Part shown: one piece after another, positions 44,326 through 54,916 of the stretch
How the letters are laid out: every line of letters starts with the position of its first letter
Numbering within the stretch: the first letter of the stretch is position 1
NCBI GenBank assembly: GCA_014138645.1
Contig: JACJIB010000005.1
Span: 186,001-250,000, forward strand
Direction: 5' to 3'
DNA: 64,000 nucleotides
Origin: Methylorubrum thiocyanatum
GTDB taxonomy: Bacteria > Pseudomonadota > Alphaproteobacteria > Rhizobiales > Beijerinckiaceae
The notes under the pieces: model-generated
Seen by the model: only the letters and a program-made list of their open reading frames with translations
Databases searched by the model: none
Told to the model about the DNA's origin: nothing
Position numbers and translations under genes: made by a program

Positions 44326-44355
44326 TCCCCCTCGCCGCACGCGCGGAGAGGGGGA
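44326..44355. terminator. 8-bp hairpin after the Thi5-type importer operon
   Basis: TCCCCCTC and GAGGGGGA enclose 14 bases. It lies just downstream of the binding-protein gene on the minus strand and before xanthine dehydrogenase. There is no T-tract on either strand, so it may be a processing or Rho-linked element. Confidence 0.4.
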
Positions 44356-44380
44356 TGCGCGAACGGATCCCCTTGCGGGC

Positions 44381-45385
44381 CTACTGCCCCTCGGCTGCCG
44401 TCACCGCATGGGTCCAGGCCCCCTCGGGCTTGCGGGTGATGACGGGCTGGTCCGTGCCGCCGGCGAGCAGGATCGCGACCGTGCGGTCGTAATCGGCGGG
44501 GTCGAGCCGGCCGCCGGACGTGTCGAGCAGCTTGGCGATCTCGCGCATCATCCGCTTCTGGTGCTTTTCGGTCTGGGCACCGCTGGCGTCGTTCTCCAGC
44601 ACGATCTCGGCCGCCTCGTCCGGATGGGCGGCGGCGTAGGCCCAGCCCTTCTCGGAGGCCGCCACGAACTTCGCCAGCCGGGCGACGAAGGCCTTGTCCT
44701 TCAGCTTCGGTTCGAGGGCGTAGAGCCCGTCCTCGAGGGCCGCGACGCCCTGGTCCTCGTAGCGGAAGACGACGAGCTGTTCCGGCTTGAAGCCGGCATC
44801 GATCACCTGCCAGTACTCGTTGTAGCTCATGGTCGAGACGCAGTCGGCTTGGCGCTGGATCAAGGGATCGACGTTGAAGCCCTGCTTCAGCACGGTCACG
44901 CCGCCGGGCGAACCGTCGGTCTTGAGGCCGAGCTTGGCCATCCAGGCTAGGAACGGATACTCGTTGCCGGCGTACCAGACCCCGAGCGTCCGGCCCTTCA
45001 GGTCGGCGGGCGTCTTGATGCCGGTATCGGCCCGGCAGGTCAGCATCAGGCCGGATTTCTTGAAGGGCTGCGCGATGTTGACGAGCGGCACGCCCTTCTC
45101 GCGCGAGGCCAGCGCCGAGGGCATCCAGTCGACGACGACATCGGCGCCGCCGCCCGCGATGACCTGGGGCGGGGCCACGTCGGGTCCGCCCGGCTTGATC
45201 GTCACGTCGAGCCCGGCCTCCTTGTAGTAGCCCTTGGCCTGCGCGACGTAGTAGCCGGCAAACTGTGCCTGCGGCACCCATTTGAGCTGGAGCGTGACCC
45301 GCTCCGCCGCCCGCGCTCCGCCCACGGCGAGCCCGAGCAGGGCCGCCCCCGCACAGAGGAGCGCGCTTACCGTTTTCCCCGCCAT
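44381..45385 (-). CDS. Thi5/NMT1-type ABC importer substrate-binding protein (rut-adjacent)
   Basis: Periplasmic binding protein of 334 residues with a signal peptide (TVSALLCAGAALLGLAVGGA, cleavage near RAAE) and mature start VTLQLKWVPQAQFAGYYVAQ, typical of the NMT1/Thi5-like group. Further landmarks are GLDVTIKPGGPDVAPPQV and TLGVWYAGNEYPF. It is the last gene of the importer (ATPase, two permeases, this protein) that lies directly behind the uracil operon and has its own sigma-54 element. As no RutG permease is present, uracil or another pyrimidine is the likely ligand, which is inference. The ATG follows GGAGAGGCTGGAG. Confidence 0.87.
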   Translation of the reverse strand: MAGKTVSALLCAGAALLGLAVGGARAAERVTLQLKWVPQAQFAGYYVAQAKGYYKEAGLDVTIKPGGPDVAPPQVIAGGGADVVVDWMPSALASREKGVPLVNIAQPFKKSGLMLTCRADTGIKTPADLKGRTLGVWYAGNEYPFLAWMAKLGLKTDGSPGGVTVLKQGFNVDPLIQRQADCVSTMSYNEYWQVIDAGFKPEQLVVFRYEDQGVAALEDGLYALEPKLKDKAFVARLAKFVAASEKGWAYAAAHPDEAAEIVLENDASGAQTEKHQKRMMREIAKLLDTSGGRLDPADYDRTVAILLAGGTDQPVITRKPEGAWTHAVTAAEGQ

Positions 45386-45450
45386 CTCCAGCCTCTCCCT
45401 TTTGGCCTTCGGCCGTGGTGTTTTCGAACGAATGCGGGCGGATCCCGCCG

Positions 45451-46416
45451 TCAGCCGGTGCGCACCGACGGATGCCAGCCGGTCGCGACGCGCTCGGCCA
45501 GGGCGATCAGGCCGTAGAAGGCCGATCCCGCCAGGGCCGCCAGCGCGATCTCGGCCCAGACCATGTCGAGGGAGAGCCGCGCCGCCTCGATCGAGATGCG
45601 AAAGCCCATGCCGACGATGGGCGTGCCGAAGAACTCGGCCACGATCGCCCCGATCAGCGCCAGCGTCGCGTTGACCTTCAGGGCGGTGAACAGGAAGGGC
45701 AGGGCCATGGGCAGGCGCAGGCTCAGGAGCGTGCGCCCATAGCCCGCCGCGTAGGTGCGCATCAGGTCGCGCTCGATTCCGCCCGTGGCGGCGAGGCCGG
45801 CGCCGGCCTGGACCAGCATCGGGAAGAAGGTCATCACGGCGACCACCGCGGCCTTCGACGGCCAGTCGAAGCCGAACCACATCACCATGATCGGGGCGAT
45901 GCCGACGATCGGCAGCGCCGAGGCGACGTTCGCAACCGGCAGGAGGCCGCGCCCGAGGACGGGCAGCCGGTCGGCCAGAATGGCGACGCCGAGGCCCGAC
46001 AGGGAGCCGATGACGTAGCCGGGCAGGGCCGACTTCAGGCAGGTCTGGACGAAATCCGCCCCAAGGACCGGAAGCGCGGTGGCGAAGCGCGCGGCGATCG
46101 CCGAGGGCGGCGGCATCAGTACGGCGGGCACGCCCACACCGACGACGAGGGCCTCCCACAGCACCAGAACGAGGAGCCCGAACAGCAGCGGCACGGAAAG
46201 CCGCACGAGGCGCCGGCCCGTCGCCGTTCGCGGCTCCAGGGCGGCGATGTCGCGCGCGGCCAATGTGGCGGCCAGCCAGACCAGGAAGGCGGCGAGCCAG
46301 AAGCCCGGTCCCGCCGCGCCGGCCGTGCCGGACCGGTGGGCGGCGACCGCGAGCGCCGCCCCGCCGATCAAGGCGACGGGGGTGAGCAGGCCGATCCGTG
46401 CGGCGCGGCGCGTCAT
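45451..46416 (-). CDS. NitT/TauT-type ABC importer permease (rut-adjacent, second)
   Basis: Permease of 321 residues with two additional hydrophobic segments before the core compared with most members. Landmarks are PLLFGLLVLVLWEALVVGVGVPAVLMPPPS and the EAA-type loop RTYAAGYGRTLLSLRLPMAL. The start overlaps the first permease by four bases. It shares the fold with that first permease, so the importer has a heterodimeric membrane part, unlike the single-permease importer at 31.8 kb. Confidence 0.88.
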   Translation of the reverse strand: MTRRAARIGLLTPVALIGGAALAVAAHRSGTAGAAGPGFWLAAFLVWLAATLAARDIAALEPRTATGRRLVRLSVPLLFGLLVLVLWEALVVGVGVPAVLMPPPSAIAARFATALPVLGADFVQTCLKSALPGYVIGSLSGLGVAILADRLPVLGRGLLPVANVASALPIVGIAPIMVMWFGFDWPSKAAVVAVMTFFPMLVQAGAGLAATGGIERDLMRTYAAGYGRTLLSLRLPMALPFLFTALKVNATLALIGAIVAEFFGTPIVGMGFRISIEAARLSLDMVWAEIALAALAGSAFYGLIALAERVATGWHPSVRTG

Positions 46417-47330
46417 CGTGCGCTCCTTGGGACACGTCCCGCGGGCCGGGCGCCGAGGGCGCGGGCGGTGGCGGCTTCCGCAAGGCCGATCCCCTGGACG
46501 AGGAGGGCCGAGAGCGCCGCCGCCGCGAACAGGGCCGCCCAGATCTGGATCGTCTGGCCGTAATAGGAGCCGGCGAGCAGCCGCGCGCCGAGCCCGGCCT
46601 GGGCCCCGGTCGGCAGTTCGGCAACGATGGTGCCGACGAGGCTCGCCGCCACCGCGATCTTCAGGCTCGCGAACAGGTACGGCAGGGCGGCCGGCCAGCG
46701 CAGCCGCGCCAGGATCTGCCCGCGCGAGGCCGAGTAGGTCCGCATCAGGTCGCGCTGGATCCGGTCGGGGGCGTTCAGCCCCTTCACCATGCCGACGGTG
46801 ACGGGGAAGAAGCAGAGATAGGCCGCGATCACCGCCTTCGGCAGCAGGCCGGTCAGGCCGGCCGCGCCCAAAGCCACGATGATGATCGGCGCCACCGCTA
46901 GGATCGGCACGGTCTGGGAGGCGACGATCCAGGGCATCAGGCTCGCCTCGACGCTGCGCAGGTGCACGATCGCGACCGCCAGCGCGATGCCGAGCAGCGA
47001 GCCGATGGCAAAGCCCATGAGCGTCGCCGAGAGGGTGACCCAGGCGTGGGTGAGAAGGCTGCGCTTCGAGCCGAGCGGCATGCCGACGATGCTGCGCCAC
47101 AGCTCCGAGACCACCTGATGCGGTGCCGGCACGACGGGCCGCTCCTGCGCCATCGTCGCCGCGGCGATTTTTTCCGCGTCGGGTATCGCGCCAGCCCGCG
47201 CCAAGGCGTCCGCGGCGCCGTTCCAGTTGCCGAAGAGGGCGGCGAGATACCAGCCCGCGAGAAGCGCGAGCACGACGCCCATGACCGGCAGCGCCCGGCC
47301 GTGCGGAGAAAAAGCCGCCTTACGCGTCAT
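46413..47330 (-). CDS. NitT/TauT-type ABC importer permease (rut-adjacent, first)
   Basis: Permease of 305 residues. After one N-terminal hydrophobic segment a hydrophilic periplasmic stretch of about 50 residues precedes the core (TLSATLMGFAIGSLLGIALA, then the loop RTYSASRGQILARLRWPAAL). It overlaps the ATPase gene by eleven bases. Its C-terminus ends in a basic, Arg-rich tail. Confidence 0.88.
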   Translation of the reverse strand: MTRKAAFSPHGRALPVMGVVLALLAGWYLAALFGNWNGAADALARAGAIPDAEKIAAATMAQERPVVPAPHQVVSELWRSIVGMPLGSKRSLLTHAWVTLSATLMGFAIGSLLGIALAVAIVHLRSVEASLMPWIVASQTVPILAVAPIIIVALGAAGLTGLLPKAVIAAYLCFFPVTVGMVKGLNAPDRIQRDLMRTYSASRGQILARLRWPAALPYLFASLKIAVAASLVGTIVAELPTGAQAGLGARLLAGSYYGQTIQIWAALFAAAALSALLVQGIGLAEAATARALGARPAGRVPRSAR

Positions 47331-48189
47331 AGGCGTGACCCGCGCGCAGGCCCTCGCGCACCCGCTGGCCGAGGCGCAGGAATTCGGGCGATTCCCGGAT
47401 CTCCAGCGGGCGCTCCCGCCCGAGCGCGGTGCAATCGACGATGTCGATGATGCGGCCGGGGCGCGGCGACATCACCACCACGCGGGTCGAGAGGTAGACC
47501 GCCTCGGGGATCGAGTGGGTCACGAACAGGACCGTCTTGGCGGTCTTGCGCCATAGTTCGAGGAGCTGCGCGTTGAGGTGATCGCGCACGATCTCGTCCA
47601 ATGCGCCGAAGGGCTCGTCCATCAGCAGGAGCTTGGGATCGAAGCAGAGGGCGCGGGCGATCGAGGCCCGCTGCTGCATGCCGCCGGAGAGCTGCCAGGG
47701 GAACTTGTTGGCGAAGCCGAAGAGCTGAACGAGGTCGAGGTAATGCGCCACCCGCTCCCGCCGCTCGGCGCGCGGCACGCCGAAGATCTCGAGCGGCAGC
47801 GCGACGTTGCGCGCGATGGTCCGCCACGGATAGAGCGCGGGCGCCTGGAACACGAAGCCGTAGTCGCGCCGCAGCCGGGCCGCCTCCGCGCCGACGCCGT
47901 TGACCGTCAACTCGCCGCCGGTCGGCTGTTCGAGGTCGGCGACGCAGCGCAGCAGCGTGGTCTTGCCGCAGCCGGACGGGCCGATGAACGAGACGAACTC
48001 GCCCGGCGCCACCGCGAGATCGACGTTCGAGAGGGCGTGAACCGGCCCGTCGGCGGTGGTGTAAGTCAGCGACAGCCCGCGCGCCGCGATGACCGGCGCC
48101 GCGATGACCGGCCCCTCCTGCGCCGCGCGCGGGGCCGCTGGCTCGAACTCGGGCGGCTGTTTGAGGGCGAGGGCGCCGGCACGCGACAT
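47320..48189 (-). CDS. NitT/TauT-type ABC importer ATPase (rut-adjacent)
   Basis: ATPase of 289 residues: Walker A GPSGCGKTT, Q-loop VFQAPALYPW, signature LSGGMQQRASIARAL, Walker B LLLMDEPFGALDEIVR and H-loop FVTHSIPEA. Near the N-terminus a 15-base unit is repeated (GPVIAAPVIAARG), a small tandem duplication that is not seen in typical members. The ATG is chosen because the upstream frame is only low-complexity. The first gene behind a sigma-54 element 104 bases upstream. Confidence 0.9.
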   Translation of the reverse strand: MSRAGALALKQPPEFEPAAPRAAQEGPVIAAPVIAARGLSLTYTTADGPVHALSNVDLAVAPGEFVSFIGPSGCGKTTLLRCVADLEQPTGGELTVNGVGAEAARLRRDYGFVFQAPALYPWRTIARNVALPLEIFGVPRAERRERVAHYLDLVQLFGFANKFPWQLSGGMQQRASIARALCFDPKLLLMDEPFGALDEIVRDHLNAQLLELWRKTAKTVLFVTHSIPEAVYLSTRVVVMSPRPGRIIDIVDCTALGRERPLEIRESPEFLRLGQRVREGLRAGHAYDA

Positions 48190-48303
48190 GGCAGGCTTTC
48201 GTTCCGTGGGGTTCGGGGCGGCTCTCGACCGGTCGTGCGGGAGCCGGGGGCGGTTCGAGGAGAAGGCGGGCCCGCCGCCGGACGGCGTCGCAGCACCGGA
48301 TCG

Positions 48304-48319
48304 AGCATTTTCCGTGCCG
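48304..48319 (-). promoter_or_regulatory. Sigma-54 (-24/-12) promoter for the rut-adjacent importer
   Basis: On the minus strand CGGCACGGAAAATGCT matches the RpoN consensus except for the first T and one T of the -12 box; GGCAC, the purine, the ten-base spacing and TGCT are all present. It would start transcription near 48293 and lies in the 150-base gap after the ureidoglycolate-lyase-like gene. The importer can therefore be switched on separately from rut. Confidence 0.7.
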
Positions 48320-48341
48320 CCCGGTGCTTTCGGGCGCGGCG

Positions 48342-48860
48342 TCACGCGACCAAGCGCAAAGCCGCCGCGTCGCGCCGGTTCAGGTGGCAGGTCTGGTGGT
48401 CCGCCGTGTTCGTGTCGGCGAGTTCGAGGTTGAAGAAGCTGCGCTCGGCCCCCTCGAACAGCGGCCCCGCGTGCCAGCTTCCGCGGTAGAGCATCACGGC
48501 GACGTCGCCGGGGATCGCGAAGGCGCGGATCGCGTCGAGGGCGGGCTCGGCGCTTGGATCATCGAGCCCCTCCGGCGGCGCCACCGCCAGCACCCAGGGG
48601 AGCCCGCCGACCGAGGCGAGCGTCTGCGTGCAGGCCCGGTGGCGGGTGATGCCGGAGACCGTGAGCCCGCGCCCCGGGATGCGCATGATGTAGAAGCGCG
48701 GCGTGCCGGTCCCGAATTCGAGTTGTGCGTCCTGCGGGCCGAACGGCGTGCCGTCCGCGCCCGCGGCGATGACGGTGCCGAACGGCGCGAAGGCCTCCGG
48801 CGTCAGGGGCTCGATGCGCAGGTCGCGGGTGGCGACGCCGCCGGGCGAAGCGTCGGACAT
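48342..48860 (-). CDS. Ureidoglycolate-lyase-like protein in the rut operon
   Basis: AllA-family (cupin-like) protein of 172 residues: LTPEAFAPFGTVI at the N-terminus, GTPRFYIMRIPGRG, AVMLYRGSWHAGPLFEG and FFNLELADTNTADHQTC. The family enzyme releases urea from ureidoglycolate. This copy is three bases behind rutF, far from the canonical allA-allE pair at 54 kb from which it has clearly diverged. It could act on a ureide-like by-product of the Rut pathway (ureidoacrylate or its peracid). That is a guess; family assignment is firm. Confidence 0.78.
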   Translation of the reverse strand: MSDASPGGVATRDLRIEPLTPEAFAPFGTVIAAGADGTPFGPQDAQLEFGTGTPRFYIMRIPGRGLTVSGITRHRACTQTLASVGGLPWVLAVAPPEGLDDPSAEPALDAIRAFAIPGDVAVMLYRGSWHAGPLFEGAERSFFNLELADTNTADHQTCHLNRRDAAALRLVA

Positions 48861-48863
48861 GGC

Positions 48864-49472
48864 TCAGGCGCTCCTGAGGGCCAGCACCGGCCCCTCAGGG
48901 GGCCGGGCTCCGATGGCGCGGGCGCCGCGCGCCGGCTCGGCCGGTGCGGATCCGCCGCGCGGCGCGCGGGGAAGCGTGCGGTAGCGGCGCTCGCTGTAGA
49001 GCAGCGCGTCGGCCTGCCCCGCCGCGGCGACGGCCTCGACCGCGCAGTAGAGCACGTCGTGGCTGCCGACGGCGTGGCGCTCGACGATGCGGCAATCGAA
49101 GCTGACCAGGGCGTCGGTGAGCGCGGGCGCCCCGCTGCCCAGCCGCCGCCACGTGCCCGCCGCGAAGCGCTCGTCCATGGGCGTGCGGCCCCCGAACAGG
49201 CCCGCCACCGTCTCATGCCCCTCGCCGAGGGTGTTCACGCACAGCGCCCCGTTGCGGATGAGAGGGGCGTAGGCGGAGGCGGCGCGGTTGACGCAGACCA
49301 GCAGCGTCGGCGGTGCGTCGCTGACGCTGCACACGGCCGAGGCGGTGAAGCCGGCCCGCCCGCCCGGACCGTCGGTGGTGATCAGATGCACCGCGCTCGC
49401 GAGCCGGGACATCGCCTCGCGGTAGGCGCTCGCATCGACGGGGACGGCGCTCTCGGTCTCGGACACGGTCAT
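48864..49472 (-). CDS. rutF: RutF flavin reductase
   Basis: NADH:FMN reductase of 202 residues that supplies reduced flavin to RutA. The family core is clear: [40 protein letters not shown] and [16 protein letters not shown], then [19 protein letters not shown]. About 30 residues beyond the core form an Ala/Pro-rich tail. It follows rutD by 30 bases in the usual order; rutE is absent. Confidence 0.9.
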   Translation of the reverse strand: MTVSETESAVPVDASAYREAMSRLASAVHLITTDGPGGRAGFTASAVCSVSDAPPTLLVCVNRAASAYAPLIRNGALCVNTLGEGHETVAGLFGGRTPMDERFAAGTWRRLGSGAPALTDALVSFDCRIVERHAVGSHDVLYCAVEAVAAAGQADALLYSERRYRTLPRAPRGGSAPAEPARGARAIGARPPEGPVLALRSA

Positions 49473-49502
49473 GGCGGCGGCCTTTCGTGAGGTCGGGGCG
49501 CT

Positions 49503-50682
<1,180 letters not shown>

Positions 50683-50694
50683 GGGAGTCTCCGG

Positions 50695-51437
50695 TCAGGC
50701 GGGGATGCGGCGGGCCTCGTCGGGATGAAGCGCGGCCTCGAAGGCGGCGACGTCCGACACCCAGCCGAAGAAGGTCTCGATGTTGCGCAACGCCCCTTCC
50801 TGCAGGCTCGGCGGGCCGGCCTGATGGGTGGCGTCGGCGAGCACGACCCCGAAATATTCGCGGTGGTAGCCGTCGCGCAGGGTCGATTCCACGCAGACAT
50901 TCGTGGCGATGCCGGTGAAGACCAGCGTGCGGATGCCGCGCGCCCGCAGCATGCTGTCGAGCGGCGTGTTGTAGAAGCCGCTGTAGCGGGGCTTGCCCAG
51001 GACGATGTCGCCGGGCTCCGGCGTCAGCGCGTCGATCAGCGCGTAGTCCCAGGTGCCCTTGGCGAGCAGCCGCTCGTTCATCTCCGGCCGGCGGCGCATG
51101 GTCTTGAGCGCGTTCGACTTGTGCCAGTTCGGCGAGCCCGGTCCCCCGGCCTCGACGTAGTCCGGATCCCAGCCGTTCTGAAACCAGATGACGCGGATGC
51201 CGGCCGCGCGGGCCGCCGCCACGGCCCGGGCGATCCGCTCGATCACCGGTCCGGTCGCCGAGACGTCGAAGCCGGCGAGGTCGAGATAGCCGCCCTTGGT
51301 CGCGTAGGCGTTCTGCATGTCGACGACGATCAGCGCGGTCGCGTCCGCGTCGAAGGCGATCGGCTCGGGGCGCGCCGTCAGCGTGACCGCGCCGTGGCGG
51401 CCGGACGGATCGCGGTAGCCCGCGGGGGCATCGTCCA

Positions 51438-51438
<1 letters not shown>
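50695..51438 (-). CDS. rutB: RutB, peroxyureidoacrylate/ureidoacrylate amidohydrolase
   Basis: Isochorismatase-fold amidohydrolase of 247 residues that releases carbamate from the ureidoacrylate product of RutA. The triad is Asp40 ([16 protein letters not shown]), Lys149 ([12 protein letters not shown]) and Cys182 ([20 protein letters not shown]). The last motif is specific to RutB among cysteine hydrolases. The ATG overlaps the rutA stop by one base (TGATG). The N-terminus is about 15 residues longer than in Escherichia coli. Confidence 0.93.
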
Positions 51439-52556
<1,118 letters not shown>

Positions 52557-52625
52557 GACAAACCCTCGCTCGCTCGTCCGGCCGGCGCTGTGAAGGGCCG
52601 GCGACTGATCTGAACGGTAGCGATT

Positions 52626-52641
52626 CAGACCATTTGGTCAA
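52626..52641. promoter_or_regulatory. RutR-type operator, site 1
   Basis: CAGACCATTTGGTCAA matches the RutR consensus TTGACCANNTGGTCAA in 12 of 14 fixed positions, with a perfect GACCA-TT-TGGTC core. It lies between rutR and rutA. Confidence 0.8.
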
Positions 52642-52658
52642 ACTCTCAGAGCCGATAT

Positions 52659-52674
52659 TTGACCGTTTGCACAA
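52659..52674. promoter_or_regulatory. RutR-type operator, site 2 (weaker)
   Basis: TTGACCGTTTGCACAA matches 11 of 14 fixed positions of the RutR consensus. Its start lies 33 bases from that of site 1, about three turns of the helix, so two dimers would bind on the same face. Confidence 0.6.
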
Positions 52675-52770
52675 ACTCTCCGCGCCATGCCCGCGCGGCG
52701 GGCCGTCTCTGCTTACGGCCGATGCGGTTTCGTCCGGCTTTCGTCGGTCTTGGTGCGGGGTTCGCCCGAA

Positions 52771-53445
52771 TCAGGACAGTCCGAGGCTCGCCAGGATCAG
52801 CCTCTGGGTGCTCTCCACCGTCTGCTCGAAGAAGGCCTCGTCGCTCAGGTCGCGCCCGGTGATGGCCTCCACCTGCACCGCGAAGTCGGCGTAGTGCTGG
52901 GTGACCGCCCAGATCGCGAAGACGAGATGGCGGGGATCGTGCGGGGCGATGCGCCCCTCCGCGATCCACCCGCGCAGCACCGCGGCCTTGGCCTCGACCA
53001 AGTCCCGCAGGGGGCCTTCGAGTTCGGCGCGGAGCAGCGGCGCGCCCTGGACGATCTCCAGGCAGAACAGCCGCGAGGCCCGCGGCGCATCCCGCGACAG
53101 GGTGATCTTCGAGCGGATGTAGCGCTTGAGCGCCTCGGCCGGCTCGGATTCCGCGTCGAGGGCATGGAGCGGGTCGAGCCAGACATCGAGCACGCGCCGC
53201 AGCACGGCGACGTAGAGGTCTTCCTTGGTGCGGAAATAGTAGAGCAGGTTCGTCTTCGAGAGCCCGGCACGCAGGGCGATCTGGTCGAGGCTGGCGCCGT
53301 GCAGGCCGACGGTCGAGAAGATCTCGAGGCCTGCATCGAGCACGGCTTCCCGCCGCAGGGCGCCGTCGCGCCGCTGCCGGCGCGCAGGGGCCCCGATCCC
53401 GCTTCCGACCACGCCCGAGCCTCCCGATCCGTCACCGCCCCTCAC
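52771..53445 (-). CDS. rutR: RutR, TetR-family regulator of pyrimidine use
   Basis: TetR-family repressor of 224 residues. HTH region ASLDQIALRAGLSKTNLLYYF, then KEDLYVAVLRRVLDVWL. The effector domain contains SRDAPRASRLFCLEI, PRHLVFAIWAVTQHYADFAVQVEA and DEAFFEQTVESTQRL, all specific to RutR, which senses uracil or thymine. The start is a GTG behind GGAGAG; another GTG 33 bases further in is possible. It is encoded upstream of rutA on the same strand with the operators in between. Confidence 0.9.
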   Translation of the reverse strand: MRGGDGSGGSGVVGSGIGAPARRQRRDGALRREAVLDAGLEIFSTVGLHGASLDQIALRAGLSKTNLLYYFRTKEDLYVAVLRRVLDVWLDPLHALDAESEPAEALKRYIRSKITLSRDAPRASRLFCLEIVQGAPLLRAELEGPLRDLVEAKAAVLRGWIAEGRIAPHDPRHLVFAIWAVTQHYADFAVQVEAITGRDLSDEAFFEQTVESTQRLILASLGLS

Positions 53446-53535
53446 GCGGCTCTCCGGATCACGTATCCGATCCGGCGCGCCCGACCAATCGCCGAGGCCG
53501 CGCAGCCACCGGACCTCCCGCGCGACCGAAGATCG

Positions 53536-54033
53536 TCACCCGAGCGCGATGATCCAGGGCTCGCCGAAGGTATGCTCCTCCAGGTTCACTCCGGGGCCGC
53601 TCCGGTCGATCACCCAGAAAGCCTGGGGCTCGTCGAGCGGCGTGAGAACGCCGTGCCACGTGCCGACCGCGTAGCAGACGCCCTGGCCGGGGGCGGTCAT
53701 GAAGGCACGGGGCCGGCCGGGCGCGCCGCCCTCGTCCGGACAGACGACGACGAGGAACGGCGCGTCGTTGCGCGGAATGAAGGCCTGGGCGCCGAGCGGG
53801 TGGCGCTCGACGAGGCTCAGGTGAAGCGGCAGCAGGTAGGGATCGGCCTCGACGAAGCCGATCACCACCCCCCCGTCCGGATCCGCCACGGCCACCCGCG
53901 CGAGGTCGTGGAAGCGGCGGGCCTTGCCGGCGTTCATCGGCCGCGGGGCGACATCCGCCCGGTCGATCACGGTGCCGAACGGCGCGAAGGCCTCCCGCGT
54001 CAGGGGCTCGACGGGGATCCGCCGATCGCTCAT
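53536..54033 (-). CDS. allA: Ureidoglycolate lyase
   Basis: AllA-family enzyme of 165 residues that splits ureidoglycolate into glyoxylate and urea. Family landmarks are EPLTREAFAPFGTVID, MNAGKARRFHDLA, PLHLSLVERHPLGAQAFIP, YAVGTWHGVLTPLD and a final DRSGPGVNLEEHTF. Its start overlaps the allE stop by four bases. It is much closer to typical AllA than the second copy in the rut operon. Confidence 0.9.
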   Translation of the reverse strand: MSDRRIPVEPLTREAFAPFGTVIDRADVAPRPMNAGKARRFHDLARVAVADPDGGVVIGFVEADPYLLPLHLSLVERHPLGAQAFIPRNDAPFLVVVCPDEGGAPGRPRAFMTAPGQGVCYAVGTWHGVLTPLDEPQAFWVIDRSGPGVNLEEHTFGEPWIIALG

Positions 54034-54869
54034 CGCGACGCCCCGAACGGCGCCAGCGCCGCGTGCCGGTTCACGTCCTTGTAGAGCAGGTAGCGGAACG
54101 GGCCGGGGCCGCCGGCGTAGCAGGCCTGCGGGCAGTAGGCGCGCAGCCACAGGAAGTCGCCGGCCTCGACCTCGACCCAGTCGCGGTTGAGCCGGTAGAC
54201 CGCCTTGCCCTCCAGCACGAACAGGCCGTGCTCCATCACATGCGTCTCCTCGAACGGGATCGAGGCGCCGGGCCGCAGGGTGACGATGTTGACGTGCATG
54301 TCGTGGCGGACGTCCTCGGGCGAGACGAAGCGGGTGGTGGCCCAGGCGCCGTCCGTGTCGGGCATTGCCGCCGGGGCAACCTCGGATTCGTGGGTGACGA
54401 GGGCCGGCGGAGACGCGATGCCCTCGACGCGCGCATAGGCCTTGCGGATCCAGTGGAAGCGCGCCGGCTCGGTTCCCTCGCCGCGCAGGCTCCAGGCCGC
54501 TCCCGGCGGCAGGTAGGCGTAGCTGCCGGGCCGCAGGGCATGCGCCTGCCCTTCGAGGACGAGGCGGAGGCGGCCGCCGACCACGAACAGCACGCCCTCG
54601 GCGCAGGCGTCGGGCTCCGGCCGCTCGCTGCCGCCACCGGGCGCCACCTCCATCAGATACTGCGCGAACGTCTCGGAGAAGCCCGACAGCGGCCGCGCCA
54701 GCATCCAGGCCCGCGTCCCCTCCCAGAACGGCAGCACGCTCGTGACGATGTCGCGCATCACCCCCTTCGGGATGACGGCGTAGGCCTCGGTGAACACGGC
54801 CCGGCCCGTCATCAGCGCCGTCTGGGGGGGCAGGCCGCCGCAGGGCGGGTTGTAGGGGGAGACGGTCAT
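54030..54869 (-). CDS. allE: (S)-ureidoglycine aminohydrolase
   Basis: Bicupin of 279 residues that hydrolyses ureidoglycine to ureidoglycolate and ammonia (Escherichia coli YlbA/AllE, plant UGLYAH). The manganese site is in the second cupin: Glu208, His210 and His214 (FEETHVMEHGLFVLEG) and Gln248 (YCPQACYAGGPGPFRY), with the same 40-residue spacing between the Glu and Gln as in YlbA. It follows puuD by 47 bases. An allantoate amidohydrolase, the enzyme before it, is not in the window. Confidence 0.93.
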   Translation of the reverse strand: MTVSPYNPPCGGLPPQTALMTGRAVFTEAYAVIPKGVMRDIVTSVLPFWEGTRAWMLARPLSGFSETFAQYLMEVAPGGGSERPEPDACAEGVLFVVGGRLRLVLEGQAHALRPGSYAYLPPGAAWSLRGEGTEPARFHWIRKAYARVEGIASPPALVTHESEVAPAAMPDTDGAWATTRFVSPEDVRHDMHVNIVTLRPGASIPFEETHVMEHGLFVLEGKAVYRLNRDWVEVEAGDFLWLRAYCPQACYAGGPGPFRYLLYKDVNRHAALAPFGASR

Positions 54870-54916
54870 TGCGCGGGGTTCCGTTGTCGCTAAAGGCCGA
54901 TGGTGGGGCGGGGATC

